Shown piece after piece: positions 25,867-33,909 of a stretch of 64,000 nucleotides of DNA. Within the stretch, counting starts at the first letter, position 1, and each line of letters opens with the position of its first letter. The DNA is from Terriglobus roseus (GTDB taxonomy: Bacteria; Acidobacteriota; Terriglobia; Terriglobales; Acidobacteriaceae), in the NCBI RefSeq assembly GCF_900102185.1, contig NZ_LT629690.1, positions 1,116,001-1,180,000 on the forward strand. Reading direction: 5' to 3'. A program made the translations under genes and the position numbers. The notes beneath the pieces were generated by a model, which saw only the letters and a program-made list of their open reading frames with translations, was not told the DNA's origin and made no database searches.

Positions 25867-26757
25867 ATGTATCACCACATTAAGAAGATGATGTATACCG
25901 TCAACGTCGGCACGCCGGACGTACGGTTCGGCAACATGTTACTCGAGCAGTTTGGCGGTGCCAATGGCGAACTCGCAGCTGCGATGCAATACACGATTCA
26001 GGGTTGGAACTGCGTGGATGATCTCGCGCGACGCGATCTGCTTCTTGATATCGGAACAGAGGAGTTGAGCCACCTTGAGGTAGTAGGCGCGCTCATTCGT
26101 ATGCATTTGAAGCCGATGAAGGAGAATCGGGAAGCAGCCGAAGCGGATCCCCTCATCTGTATCGCGGGAGGCGGAGGAGTCGATTTACGCAACTCGATGG
26201 GAAACGCGTGGACAGCGGACTACTTGAAGATCACCGGCGAACTCGATGTGGATCTTCGAAGCAACATCGCGGCCGAAGCTCGCGCCAAAATCGTCTACGA
26301 GCGTCTGATCAATTACACCGACGATCCAGGTTCGATCGACACTCTACAGTTCCTCATGACGCGAGAAATCACTCATATGAAGGCGTTCTCGGCGGCGCTC
26401 GAATCGTTGGAAAAGTCGCCATTTTCAATTGGTCGTCTTGCGGTGACCCCCGGAATCGGCAGTGAGTATTTCAATGCATCCACAGGGGATGGAAACGAGG
26501 GTGAGACGGACATGCACGGACCGTGGCAGTCATCCTTCGGTCTTCATCCAGTGGAGTCGGAAATGAATGGGGGACCTGGACTATCCATCGGAGATATAAA
26601 AGGTATCGCTGGCCCGGAGGGCCGCGGAAAACAAGACAGTGGAGTCAAAGCTGCCACCGCAACGGACGTTTTGACTGTCGACCCTAAGCCCGTACCGCAG
26701 ACTGACGCCGCTCAAACAGGTAAGCAGGCATTCCTAAGAGAAACTCCCACAAAGTAA
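25867..26757 (+). CDS. Manganese catalase
   Basis: 296 residues. The di-manganese helical-bundle motifs are present: MLLEQFGGANGELAAAMQYT (first Glu), LLLDIGTEELSHLEVVGALI (Glu and His), WTADYLKITGELDVDLRSNI (Glu) and LMTREITHMKAFSAALES (Glu and His). The C-terminal 60 residues are low-complexity. It disproportionates hydrogen peroxide with a Mn2 centre in the cytoplasm. A hairpin follows at 26776. The transaldolase next to it would support NADPH supply under oxidative stress (inference). Confidence 0.95.
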   Translation: MYHHIKKMMYTVNVGTPDVRFGNMLLEQFGGANGELAAAMQYTIQGWNCVDDLARRDLLLDIGTEELSHLEVVGALIRMHLKPMKENREAAEADPLICIAGGGGVDLRNSMGNAWTADYLKITGELDVDLRSNIAAEARAKIVYERLINYTDDPGSIDTLQFLMTREITHMKAFSAALESLEKSPFSIGRLAVTPGIGSEYFNASTGDGNEGETDMHGPWQSSFGLHPVESEMNGGPGLSIGDIKGIAGPEGRGKQDSGVKAATATDVLTVDPKPVPQTDAAQTGKQAFLRETPTK

Positions 26758-26775
26758 TGTCTTTGGAAGTTGTGT

Positions 26776-26802
26776 GCGGAATGGATCTTGGGTCCATTCC
26801 GC
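26776..26802 (+). terminator. Hairpin after the catalase gene
   Basis: GCGGAATGGA and TCCATTCCGC form a perfect 10 bp stem with a 7-base loop, 19 bases after the stop. The following GTTCATCTTC has no full U-tract, so it may act as a weak terminator or transcript stabiliser. Confidence 0.5.
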
Positions 26803-26881
26803 GTTCATCTTCAGTTGAAGTCAACGCATATAAACGAGCAGCTCCACCCGCTGAATCTCAGTTGGTTCAGAAAGGAAGTTC

Positions 26882-27865
26882 ATGCCCACGATGCTCGAAC
26901 AGCTCCGCACGATGACGACGGTTGTCGCAGATACGGGCGATATGAATTCTATCCGCGCATACGCTCCGACAGATGCCACAACGAATCCATCCCTGCTTGA
27001 GGCGGCGGCAAAGATGCCGGAGTATCAAAGTATCGTGGATGATGTCCTCCGCTCCGCCCGCAGGAAGGCGGGTACATCGGCATCGAGTGAAGAGGTATCG
27101 GCGGCCGCATTTAAAACGCTGGCTGTTGCCTTCGGTCGCAAGATCCTAGAGATCGTTCCGGGTCGTGTCTCGACCGAGATGGATGCGCGATTAAGTTTTG
27201 ATCGTGAGAAGACCATCGAAGAAGCTCGGGATGTCATCCGTCAGTACGATGAAGCTGGCATATCTCGTGAGCGGGTGCTCATTAAGATTGCCGCCACGTG
27301 GGAGGGCATTCAAGCGGCCGGGATTTTGGAAAAAGAAGGAATTCACTGCAACCTGACTTTGCTCTTCGGCATTCATCAAGCCGTCGCGTGTGCTGAAGCT
27401 GGCGTGACCCTGATCTCTCCCTTCGTGGGGCGCATTCTCGATTGGCACAAAGCCAATACAGGCAAGACCTATACAGGTGCGGAAGACCCCGGGGTCAAGT
27501 CTGTGACGGAAATTTACCGCTACTACAAGAAGTTTGGGTACTCCACCCAGATCATGGGAGCGAGCTTCCGCAACCTCGACGAAGTCAAGGAACTAGCTGG
27601 GTGCGACCTATTGACCATTTCTCCCACGCTCCTTAGCAAGTTGGCCTTGAGCAGGGAGGAACTTCCTCGCAAATTGAATCCGCAGAGTGCAAAGGAATTT
27701 GATGTGGAGAAGTTGCCAATGGATCAACAGATCTTTGAGAGAATGCATGCCGCTGATTCCATGGCACACGAACAGCTAAGCGACGGCATTGAACGCTTTT
27801 CGAAGGCTCTGGAGAGCTTGGAAGCTCTTCTCTTGAGGCGTACGAGAGAGCTTGAATCAGACTAA
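26882..27865 (+). CDS. tal: Transaldolase
   Basis: 327 residues. Class I motifs are present: [20 protein letters not shown] (substrate loop), [34 protein letters not shown] with the Schiff-base Lys, and [21 protein letters not shown]-terminal [20 protein letters not shown] is normal. It exchanges the dihydroxyacetone unit in the pentose phosphate pathway. A GGAAG site precedes the ATG. It is not near other pentose-phosphate genes, so it may belong to the stress island. Confidence 0.95.
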   Translation: MPTMLEQLRTMTTVVADTGDMNSIRAYAPTDATTNPSLLEAAAKMPEYQSIVDDVLRSARRKAGTSASSEEVSAAAFKTLAVAFGRKILEIVPGRVSTEMDARLSFDREKTIEEARDVIRQYDEAGISRERVLIKIAATWEGIQAAGILEKEGIHCNLTLLFGIHQAVACAEAGVTLISPFVGRILDWHKANTGKTYTGAEDPGVKSVTEIYRYYKKFGYSTQIMGASFRNLDEVKELAGCDLLTISPTLLSKLALSREELPRKLNPQSAKEFDVEKLPMDQQIFERMHAADSMAHEQLSDGIERFSKALESLEALLLRRTRELESD

Positions 27866-28066
27866 CGGAGCTATAACGGACACAGCGACGCTGCCTAACG
27901 CGGATCCATCGCCCCGGGAGTGACAGCTGTCAAATATCGCATCATCGGTTCGCCACGATCCCAGAGGGAAGCTTTGTTTTACTTGAACTGTCACCAGCGC
28001 ATTTTCAATCGCGCACCCAAACGTTCATATTCGAGTGGAGACAGCCGTATCCAATACCGTGAAGCT

Positions 28067-28219
28067 TTAGTCTTCGAGCGAGCCAAGATACCGATACATC
28101 TCGCGTCGTTCCGCTAAGAAATGAGCCCTGCGTCTCAGTCTGATCGATCGAAAGTGCAAAAATACCGCAACTCCGGTGAGAAGCGCGACAACGACGATGG
28201 GTAGAAATTGCACAAACAT
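28067..28219 (-). CDS. Small single-span membrane protein
   Basis: 50 residues with a strong GAGGAAG site 6 bases before the ATG at 28219. One hydrophobic helix (MFVQFLPIVVVALLTGVAVF) is followed by a very basic stretch (RSIRLRRRAHFLAERREMYR) and an acidic end (LGSLED). Type: membrane anchor with cytoplasmic basic tail. It is convergent with transaldolase and divergent from the KaiC-like gene. Function unknown. Confidence 0.6.
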   Translation of the reverse strand: MFVQFLPIVVVALLTGVAVFLHFRSIRLRRRAHFLAERREMYRYLGSLED

Positions 28220-28371
28220 CTTGCTTCCTCAGCGGACCGTAGGGATGGGTTGACGCCTAACGTATTTGATGCGGTCTGCGCTGGTCAGCTACGTCCGATT
28301 CCATATTTGTAGGAACACGACTTATCGAGTCGTGAACCCGCCGGATAGGGCTCATGCACTATTCTGGTGCC

Positions 28372-29856
28372 ATGCCAACGGACTTCAACCTGACGCGACT
28401 CACTACCGGGGTCGCTGGACTCGACGACATTCTTGCAGGCGGCCTGCCTACTGGGCAGATGTATCTCCTAGAGGGCGATCCAGGAACGGGTAAGACAACG
28501 CTGGCAATGCAATTCATCCTCGAGGGCTTCCGGCAGGGGCAAAAGGGACTTTATGTGACGCTATCGGAACCTCGGGCCGAGTTGGAGCTCACCATGCGCT
28601 CGCACAGTTGGGAGCCCGCGGAGCTTCCAATCGTGGAGTTCCTGCCTGACGAAGCAAGCCTTTCAGCGGAACAGCAATACACCGTGTTCCACCCTAGTGA
28701 GATCGAACTCGCAGGGACGATCAAGAAGCTGACTTCGATCGTGGATCAAAGCAATCCTGACCGGCTCGTGATCGACTCCTTGTCCGAACTGCGCCTACTC
28801 GCAGATGACGATATGCGTTATCGCCGTCAGATGCTGGCGCTGAAGCAATACTTTGCGGGTCGATCCACGACCGTCTTGCTCTTGGACGACCTCACGGCCA
28901 AGGGGCGTGATTTACAACTGCACAGCATCGCCCACGGCGTGGTCAGGTTGGAAAAGATCAGCCGTTCCTACGGTGCGACCCGCCGCCAACTTGAGGTCAT
29001 TAAACTGCGAGGCTCCAGTTATCGAGAAGGTTTCCATGACTACATCATCAAGACAGGCGGTGTGGAGGTCTTTCCACGTCTGATCGCAAGCGAGCACGGT
29101 GACCCCTTCGAGGGGGAGCGGATCAAGAGTTCACTGCCGGAGCTTGACGCCATGTTCGGTGGTGGCATCGCTCGAGGCTCTTCCACACTTTTCACGGGAC
29201 CTCCGGGAACGGGGAAATCCTCTCTCGCGATGTTGTACGCCTATAGCGCAGCGAAACGTGGCGATCGCGCCATTGTTTATGCGTTCGACGAGGTATTGCG
29301 TACGGCGAAAGATCGAGCTGTCGCCCTGGGTATGGACGTTCACGCCGAGATTGCCCGAGGCACATTGGCGATGTCCCAAATCGATCCGGCCGAGCTATCC
29401 CCGGGGGAATTTGTGCACCAAATCCGATCGGACGTTGAAAAAAATGACACCCGGCTAGTCGTCATCGACAGCATCAATGGCTTCATGAACTCGATGCCGG
29501 ACGAGCGCGATCTTGTCATGCATCTCCACGAATTGTTGGCATACCTTAATCAAAAAGGTGTTTTGACGTTGCTGATACTGGCCCAGCAGGGACTGGTAGG
29601 CACGATGCATGCACAGATTGACATCAGTTATCTCGCCGATACGGTAGTCCTGCTCCGCTACTTCGAAGCGAAAGGCGCGATCCGTCAGGTCATCAGTATT
29701 TTGAAACAACGTCTCGGACCGCATGAGCGCACTCTCCGCGAGCTCACTCTGGACAGCGATGGGCTGCGGGTCGGCCATCCTCTCTCAAATTTTCAGGGTG
29801 TCCTGACGGGTGTTCCCCAACTCCTCGACGCATCCAACGAGGGAGATGCTTCCTGA
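28372..29856 (+). CDS. KaiC-like double RecA-domain ATPase
   Basis: 494 residues from MPTDFNLTRLTTGVAGLDDI. Two KaiC domains are seen: the first with Walker A GDPGTGKTT (35-43) and Walker B-like RLVIDSLSEL; the second with Walker A GPPGTGKSS near residue 275 and LVVIDSINGF. This doubled layout is like cyanobacterial KaiC, without KaiA or KaiB nearby. In bacteria outside cyanobacteria such proteins pair with histidine kinases and support stress adaptation. Here it overlaps a small ORF and then a histidine kinase, so one signalling unit is likely. Confidence 0.92.
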   Translation: MPTDFNLTRLTTGVAGLDDILAGGLPTGQMYLLEGDPGTGKTTLAMQFILEGFRQGQKGLYVTLSEPRAELELTMRSHSWEPAELPIVEFLPDEASLSAEQQYTVFHPSEIELAGTIKKLTSIVDQSNPDRLVIDSLSELRLLADDDMRYRRQMLALKQYFAGRSTTVLLLDDLTAKGRDLQLHSIAHGVVRLEKISRSYGATRRQLEVIKLRGSSYREGFHDYIIKTGGVEVFPRLIASEHGDPFEGERIKSSLPELDAMFGGGIARGSSTLFTGPPGTGKSSLAMLYAYSAAKRGDRAIVYAFDEVLRTAKDRAVALGMDVHAEIARGTLAMSQIDPAELSPGEFVHQIRSDVEKNDTRLVVIDSINGFMNSMPDERDLVMHLHELLAYLNQKGVLTLLILAQQGLVGTMHAQIDISYLADTVVLLRYFEAKGAIRQVISILKQRLGPHERTLRELTLDSDGLRVGHPLSNFQGVLTGVPQLLDASNEGDAS

Positions 29857-29965
29857 TGACTTCAGTACTGGAATCGTAGATTCGACGCGAAACTTACTCG
29901 GACAGTTCCTCAACGACCGCACGCTTCGCCGTATCTCGGGTATCCCCGACGAGGGTGTGCGATGA
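29846..29965 (+). CDS. 39-residue ORF bridging the KaiC-like and kinase genes
   Basis: ATG at 29846 lies inside the last codons of the KaiC-like gene, right after GAGGGAG; the TGA at 29963-29965 overlaps the kinase ATG as ATGA. The product (MLPDDFSTGIVDSTRNLLGQ then FLNDRTLRRISGIPDEGVR) is charged and soluble. Overlap at both ends suggests a chain of translational coupling. It may be a true small partner protein, or only a reinitiation bridge. Confidence 0.4.
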   Translation: MLPDDFSTGIVDSTRNLLGQFLNDRTLRRISGIPDEGVR

Positions 29966-31905
29966 GTATGACGGTGCGGGTAGCTGCCCCCAGCGGACGA
30001 GATGCAGAGTTGATTGTCTCAGTGCTCACACAGCATTTGATCGATGCAGAGATCTGTCCGGATGTCGCGTCACTCCTCGTGCGGGATTTCGACATCGGCC
30101 CTTTGTTAATCGCGGAAGAGTCACTGACTCCGTCGCTTATCTTGGCGCTCGCGAAATTTGTCAGCGAACAGCCGTCTTGGTCCGACCTACCGATCTTGGT
30201 CCTAACCATGGGCGGCCGTGACAGCGACAGAACGCGTACGCTTGATCGGGCTCGTATCCCGATTGGAACGACGGTTCTTCTGGAACGGCCGATTCGTACG
30301 GAAACCCTTCTCAGTAGTGTCAGGGCCGCTCTGCGAGCGCGGAGCCGGCAATACCAGGTACGGGACGCGATCGCAGAACGGGACCGAGTCATGGAGGAAT
30401 TGCGAAGAGAACAAGAGACGCTTCGCACGGTCCTCGATAGCATGCCTGTGGGTGTCTCTGTCGCGCGTGCGAATGGCGAAATCTTCCTCACGAACCCCGA
30501 GGTCGCGCGCATCCTCCGTCATGAGCATTTGCCGACGCCGGATTTCGAGAGCTACTCCGACTGGAAGACATACCATGCTGACGGTCGAAAACTAGAGGTA
30601 CAGGAATATCCCTTAGCCCAAGCGATCACGCGGAGAGAACCCATCCCGGGACAAGATTTCCGCTATCAAAGAGGGGATGGCACGATGGCTTGGATACGCC
30701 TATCAGCCTCTCCCATCCTCGGTCAAGAGGGAACGATTCTCGGCGCAGTCACGGTCCTTATTGACGTCGACGCGGAACGACAGCAACGAGAAAATCTGAC
30801 ACGGAGTGAAGAGCGGTTTCGGCTCTTGATCGAGCAGGCTAGTGTCGGCATCGTCATCGGCGATCTCACAGGACGCCTTACCTACATGAACCCACGCCTA
30901 CTGGAGATCCTGGGCTATACGACTTCTGACTTGGACGCCGGGGCGGCCCGCTGGGATGAACTTACGCCGCCCGAGTATGCACGCCTTGATGAGAATGCAG
31001 TGGTGGAACTCCAGACGACAGGAACCGCACAGCCTTATCAGAAGGCATTCGTGGCTCGGGACGGAACCAAAATTCCGTTTCTGGTCGGAGCCGTTCGCAT
31101 TCCGTCACAAGTTGCAGGTGAGAGGGAAGAGATCGCTGTTTTTCTGACCGATCTGCGCTCCCAAAAACAAGCCGAAGCGGCCCTGATCCAAAGCGAGAAG
31201 CTGGCTGCGGTGGGAAGGCTCGCAGCGTCGATATCTCACGAGATCAATAATCCCTTGGAAGCGGTAACGAATCTGCTTTTCCTGGCAAGTTCGGAACAGA
31301 ACCCATCTCTGGTGAAGGACTACCTCGATCAGGCATCGCACGAACTGGCACGGGTATCACAGATCGCAGGTCAGACGCTACGCTTTCATCGCCAGTCGAC
31401 CCGTCCCCGCGCCATGACGCCTCGCGAACTGCTCGATCCGGTGTTGGCACTGTACGAAGGGCGTCTTCGCAACGCCAACGTACGCTCCGTCTCAGAGCAT
31501 CGTGGCGACCCAAAGTTCGTCTGCTATGAGGGAGACATGCGTCAGGTGCTGAATAACTTGATTGGAAACGCGATCGATGCGATGCGCGGCGACGGAACCT
31601 TGCGTGTCAGGAGTCGGGCAGCGAGAGACCCACGTTCTGATGCGAACGGTGTTCGCATCACGATCGCCGACACGGGCCTCGGCATGAGTGCGGCAACGCT
31701 CCATCGGATATTCGAACCATTCTTTACGACGAAGGGCATCAATGGCACCGGCCTGGGCTTGTGGATCTCGCAAGGCATCGTGCAGAAGCACCAGGGCAAA
31801 CTTCGAGTAAGAAGTCGCACCGGTGGCGCGCATTCAGGAACGGTCTTCGCACTCTTCTTGCCCCTTGAAACGACGGCTACGGACTCCGGCGAATTGCTGT
31901 CGTAG
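29962..31905 (+). CDS. PAS-domain sensor histidine kinase linked to KaiC-like protein
   Basis: 647 residues. Residues 1-130 look like a receiver fold without the usual phospho-Asp pocket (DLPILVLTMGGRD, LLERPIRTETLLSSVRAALR). A coiled coil (RDAIAERDRVMEELRREQET), then two PAS domains (about 150-280 and 295-410) follow. HisKA has SISHEINNPLEAV with His near 423; the HATPase region has NNLIGNAIDAM, ADTGLGMS and GTGLGLWISQGIV. Cytoplasmic, no membrane span. Coupled to the KaiC-like gene through the 39-codon ORF; a terminator follows at 31957. Confidence 0.93.
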   Translation: MSMTVRVAAPSGRDAELIVSVLTQHLIDAEICPDVASLLVRDFDIGPLLIAEESLTPSLILALAKFVSEQPSWSDLPILVLTMGGRDSDRTRTLDRARIPIGTTVLLERPIRTETLLSSVRAALRARSRQYQVRDAIAERDRVMEELRREQETLRTVLDSMPVGVSVARANGEIFLTNPEVARILRHEHLPTPDFESYSDWKTYHADGRKLEVQEYPLAQAITRREPIPGQDFRYQRGDGTMAWIRLSASPILGQEGTILGAVTVLIDVDAERQQRENLTRSEERFRLLIEQASVGIVIGDLTGRLTYMNPRLLEILGYTTSDLDAGAARWDELTPPEYARLDENAVVELQTTGTAQPYQKAFVARDGTKIPFLVGAVRIPSQVAGEREEIAVFLTDLRSQKQAEAALIQSEKLAAVGRLAASISHEINNPLEAVTNLLFLASSEQNPSLVKDYLDQASHELARVSQIAGQTLRFHRQSTRPRAMTPRELLDPVLALYEGRLRNANVRSVSEHRGDPKFVCYEGDMRQVLNNLIGNAIDAMRGDGTLRVRSRAARDPRSDANGVRITIADTGLGMSAATLHRIFEPFFTTKGINGTGLGLWISQGIVQKHQGKLRVRSRTGGAHSGTVFALFLPLETTATDSGELLS

Positions 31906-31956
31906 AGCGAGGTTCTACGTGTTGCTGGACCGCTGCGTCGGCGTCGGGGTAAGGGT

Positions 31957-31994
31957 GCAGGGAGACCCAAAGAGGTTTCTCCCTGCCACTTTTT
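31957..31994 (+). terminator. Intrinsic terminator after the kinase gene
   Basis: GCAGGGAGA (31957-31965) pairs perfectly with TCTCCCTGC (31978-31986), then CACTTTTTG. It ends the KaiC-kinase unit on the plus strand. Confidence 0.8.
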
Positions 31995-32010
31995 GCGGAG
32001 CAGACAGAGT

Positions 32011-32031
32011 GGCCCCGGACGAGCCGGGGCC
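32011..32031 (-). terminator. GC-rich hairpin between convergent genes
   Basis: GGCCCCGG-ACGAG-CCGGGGCC, an 8 bp perfect stem 18 bases beyond the stop of the minus-strand small gene. No U-tract, so weak or rho-assisted termination is inferred. Confidence 0.45.
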
Positions 32032-32048
32032 GGAGAAGGATAAGCGTA

Positions 32049-32240
32049 TTATGCCGCTTTCTTCGTGGTCTTTCTGAGCGCTGCCTTCTTCGACTTCACC
32101 GCTCTAGGCTTCTTGGGAGCAAAGACAGCTTCGGCCTCGGTCAATAGATCGGGAATATCCTGTGCCGGGATACCAACGTGATCGCTGAGGACGATACGCA
32201 GGGCAAGGCCGACCAACTTCTCGGCGGCCGTAGTGCTCAT
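32049..32240 (-). CDS. Small protein with basic Lys-rich tail
   Basis: 63 residues from MSTTAAEKLVGLALRIVLSD; the frame extends upstream to 32369 but that part overlaps a pseudogene. First half is helical (IPAQDIPDLLTEAEAVF), second half is basic (KKPRAVKSKKAALRKTTKKA), suggesting nucleic-acid binding in the style of histone-like tails. No family recognised. Confidence 0.45.
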   Translation of the reverse strand: MSTTAAEKLVGLALRIVLSDHVGIPAQDIPDLLTEAEAVFAPKKPRAVKSKKAALRKTTKKAA

Positions 32241-32310
32241 AGCCCGCACGGGAAGATCCTGCCTGCTGGCTATGAGTGATCTCGCCAACGCGATCCGTGG
32301 GGAGCCAAGA

Positions 32311-32790
32311 TCAATAGAGAAGATAACGAGCGCGAATTGCCTCGAACGCAATCCAATTCGGATTGCCATCCTGCTGATATCGCTCGTGGGTCGGTCCCTT
32401 TACGAATCTCCTCAAGTGCTGACTTATTGAGCAACAGGCGATCAACGCGATCGAGTTGGAATTGTTGCGGATAGAGCTTCCATAGAGCCGACACCGCCTC
32501 CATACCGAGTTCCTGCGCGTCGAGTGCATTGCGATCATTCACGATGATTTCGACGCCTTCAACACGTTTGCCAATGTAGGGATAATGCTCCGATCCGTTT
32601 GGAACATAAGTGACTGGCATGAAGCTTACTCCAGGGATTTTTCGGGCCTGCAGATACGCTGCTAACTCCGTTGCATGAATCCAGGGGCACCAAACCGGAC
32701 GAACGGGGGCTCGCCAGGCCCGTTAACATTCACATTCGCGCCTTCGATTAGTCCGGTGCCCGGATAGAGCATTTCCGTATTCACTTCCAC
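32311..32790 (-). pseudogene. C-terminal remnant of a DUF1343 (NamZ-type exo-N-acetylmuramidase) gene
   Basis: Three pieces in three frames rebuild a DUF1343 C-terminus: EMLYPGTGLIEGANVNV and PPFVRFGAP; then WIHATELAAYLQARKIPGVS, FMPVTYVPNGSEHYPYIGKR and ELGMEAVSALWKLYPQQFQL; then FEAIRARYLLY with a stop. Single-base shifts near 32690 and near 32350 separate them. Only about 160 of the usual 400 residues remain. NamZ removes terminal MurNAc from peptidoglycan fragments. The piece is dead. Confidence 0.72.
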
Positions 32791-32794
32791 GGAA

Positions 32795-32880
32795 CGCTTT
32801 TATGCAGGGGCGTGTGAAAGCCTTCGAACTTCTCCGCTTTATATCTCTCCATCGCGAGCTTCTTGATGCCTCATCTGAGG
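32795..32880 (-). pseudogene. Fragment related to the small gene at 17.1 kb
   Basis: The minus strand reads MERYKAEKFEGFHTPLHKS, alignable to KKYAAEKFEAFYSTLHE of the 71-residue protein at 17061-17276; the DNA around TTCGAA matches at 16 of 18 bases. Flanking sequence is not alignable. It abuts the DUF1343 remnant, so the two were joined by rearrangement. A 62-codon plus-strand frame (32802-32990) covers the same DNA and is a less likely reading. Confidence 0.4.
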
Positions 32881-33299
32881 CAAAACAAGAGCTGCTCTTA
32901 AATTCCAGACGCATGCTTGAGATCAAGATCGATCCGGGGCGGCACGGCAAGCATGTCTTTGCATCGTTGGAGTATATTCAGATTGGGTAACCAGTTCAGC
33001 CCTATAAAACAGGTCAAAAATCTTGGCATACGGTGCAGTCATCGCTTCGGTGGGCTTGTCACGACAAGGAACTAGGACCTGAAGCCTAAAGAAAATCGCG
33101 GTGCTTACGGTGCTCTAAGGTACTGATTCACACGTGGTTCCGAATGTTGTCCCCTTGCTAGGGACGAATACGGATTGCCCTTCCCGGCACGCTCGTGAAT
33201 AACGGCGTACAGTTACGTATAGAGTCCTTCTCGCCTTCAGCCTTCACGGCATTGCTCCAGACGAGCGTCTTTCAAGCACGCCACAGTCTCGGAGTCCTC

Positions 33300-33512
33300 A
33301 TGAGTGTTCCTCGTAGCAGCGACGTCTCAAAGCATCTTGCGCGTAGCCCCAAGCGCAAAGGAATTGTTCTGCCATTTCCAACATCGCATGTTCCTGCTCG
33401 GGACATTCATACGGATGAAATGACAGTAAAAACGGAGGAACAACTCCTCGTGGGTGACTTACAAGCGACTAAAGAGACAGACGGATCTGAGCTTCTACCG
33501 GAAACGAGATAA
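33300..33512 (+). CDS. Small hypothetical protein
   Basis: 70 residues from MSVPRSSDVSKHLARSPKRK; the open frame reaches back to 33195 but the first part is less protein-like. Sequence includes GIVLPFPTSHVPARDIHTDE and ends in an acidic tail. No family recognised. It is 5 bases ahead of the next ORF, suggesting a two-gene unit. Confidence 0.4.
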   Translation: MSVPRSSDVSKHLARSPKRKGIVLPFPTSHVPARDIHTDEMTVKTEEQLLVGDLQATKETDGSELLPETR

Positions 33513-33516
33513 CTCT

Positions 33517-33795
33517 GTGAAAACAGGGGTATCTCAGTTTTGGATTGAGATCCGTCGTTGCTCAACGAACGAGATAACGACCTACACGGCCAGCGGGCGT
33601 GGAATCGGCGTGCCGGGGCGGTCCCTTAGCTATACGTTCCAAAGTTATGCCGATCTAAAAGACGATCTGGATAACCTCGGAATCAGCCTTTCGTGGATCG
33701 CAGACCGCCAACTCCGTGGTGGACTCCATGCAGCCGTCGAATGTGATGAACGAACGCTGTGCCTGCTTGGGATTTGGGACCCGGTCGCAGCGTGA
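33517..33795 (+). CDS. Small hypothetical protein
   Basis: About 92 residues from a GTG at 33517 (VKTGVSQFWIEIRRC). It contains ASGRGIGVPGRSLSYTFQSY, ADLKDDLDNLGISLSWIADR and a Cys/Glu-rich end VECDERTLCLLGIWD. A folded soluble domain seems likely; family not recognised. It stands 114 bases before the GT4 gene on the same strand. Confidence 0.45.
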   Translation: MKTGVSQFWIEIRRCSTNEITTYTASGRGIGVPGRSLSYTFQSYADLKDDLDNLGISLSWIADRQLRGGLHAAVECDERTLCLLGIWDPVAA

Positions 33796-33909
33796 ATCCT
33801 AACGGGATCGAGGATGTGCCTGATGGCAGATTCCATAACGTAGGAAACCTTACAAGCCCGCCCGGGCTTTTGCTCTTCCTCCTAACGCTGTCGAATTTCG
33901 AAAGCTATC

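Noticed and set aside
25703-25891. 62-codon plus-strand ORF before the catalase gene
   Set aside because: Overlaps the catalase start in another frame and looks like spacer translation.
29910-30512. 200-codon minus-strand ORF
   Set aside because: Opposite the PAS kinase; Arg/Ser-rich shadow sequence.
32802-32990. 62-codon plus-strand ORF with an apparent ribosome site
   Set aside because: The opposite strand shows similarity to the 17 kb gene, so the plus frame is more likely a shadow; kept only as an alternative.
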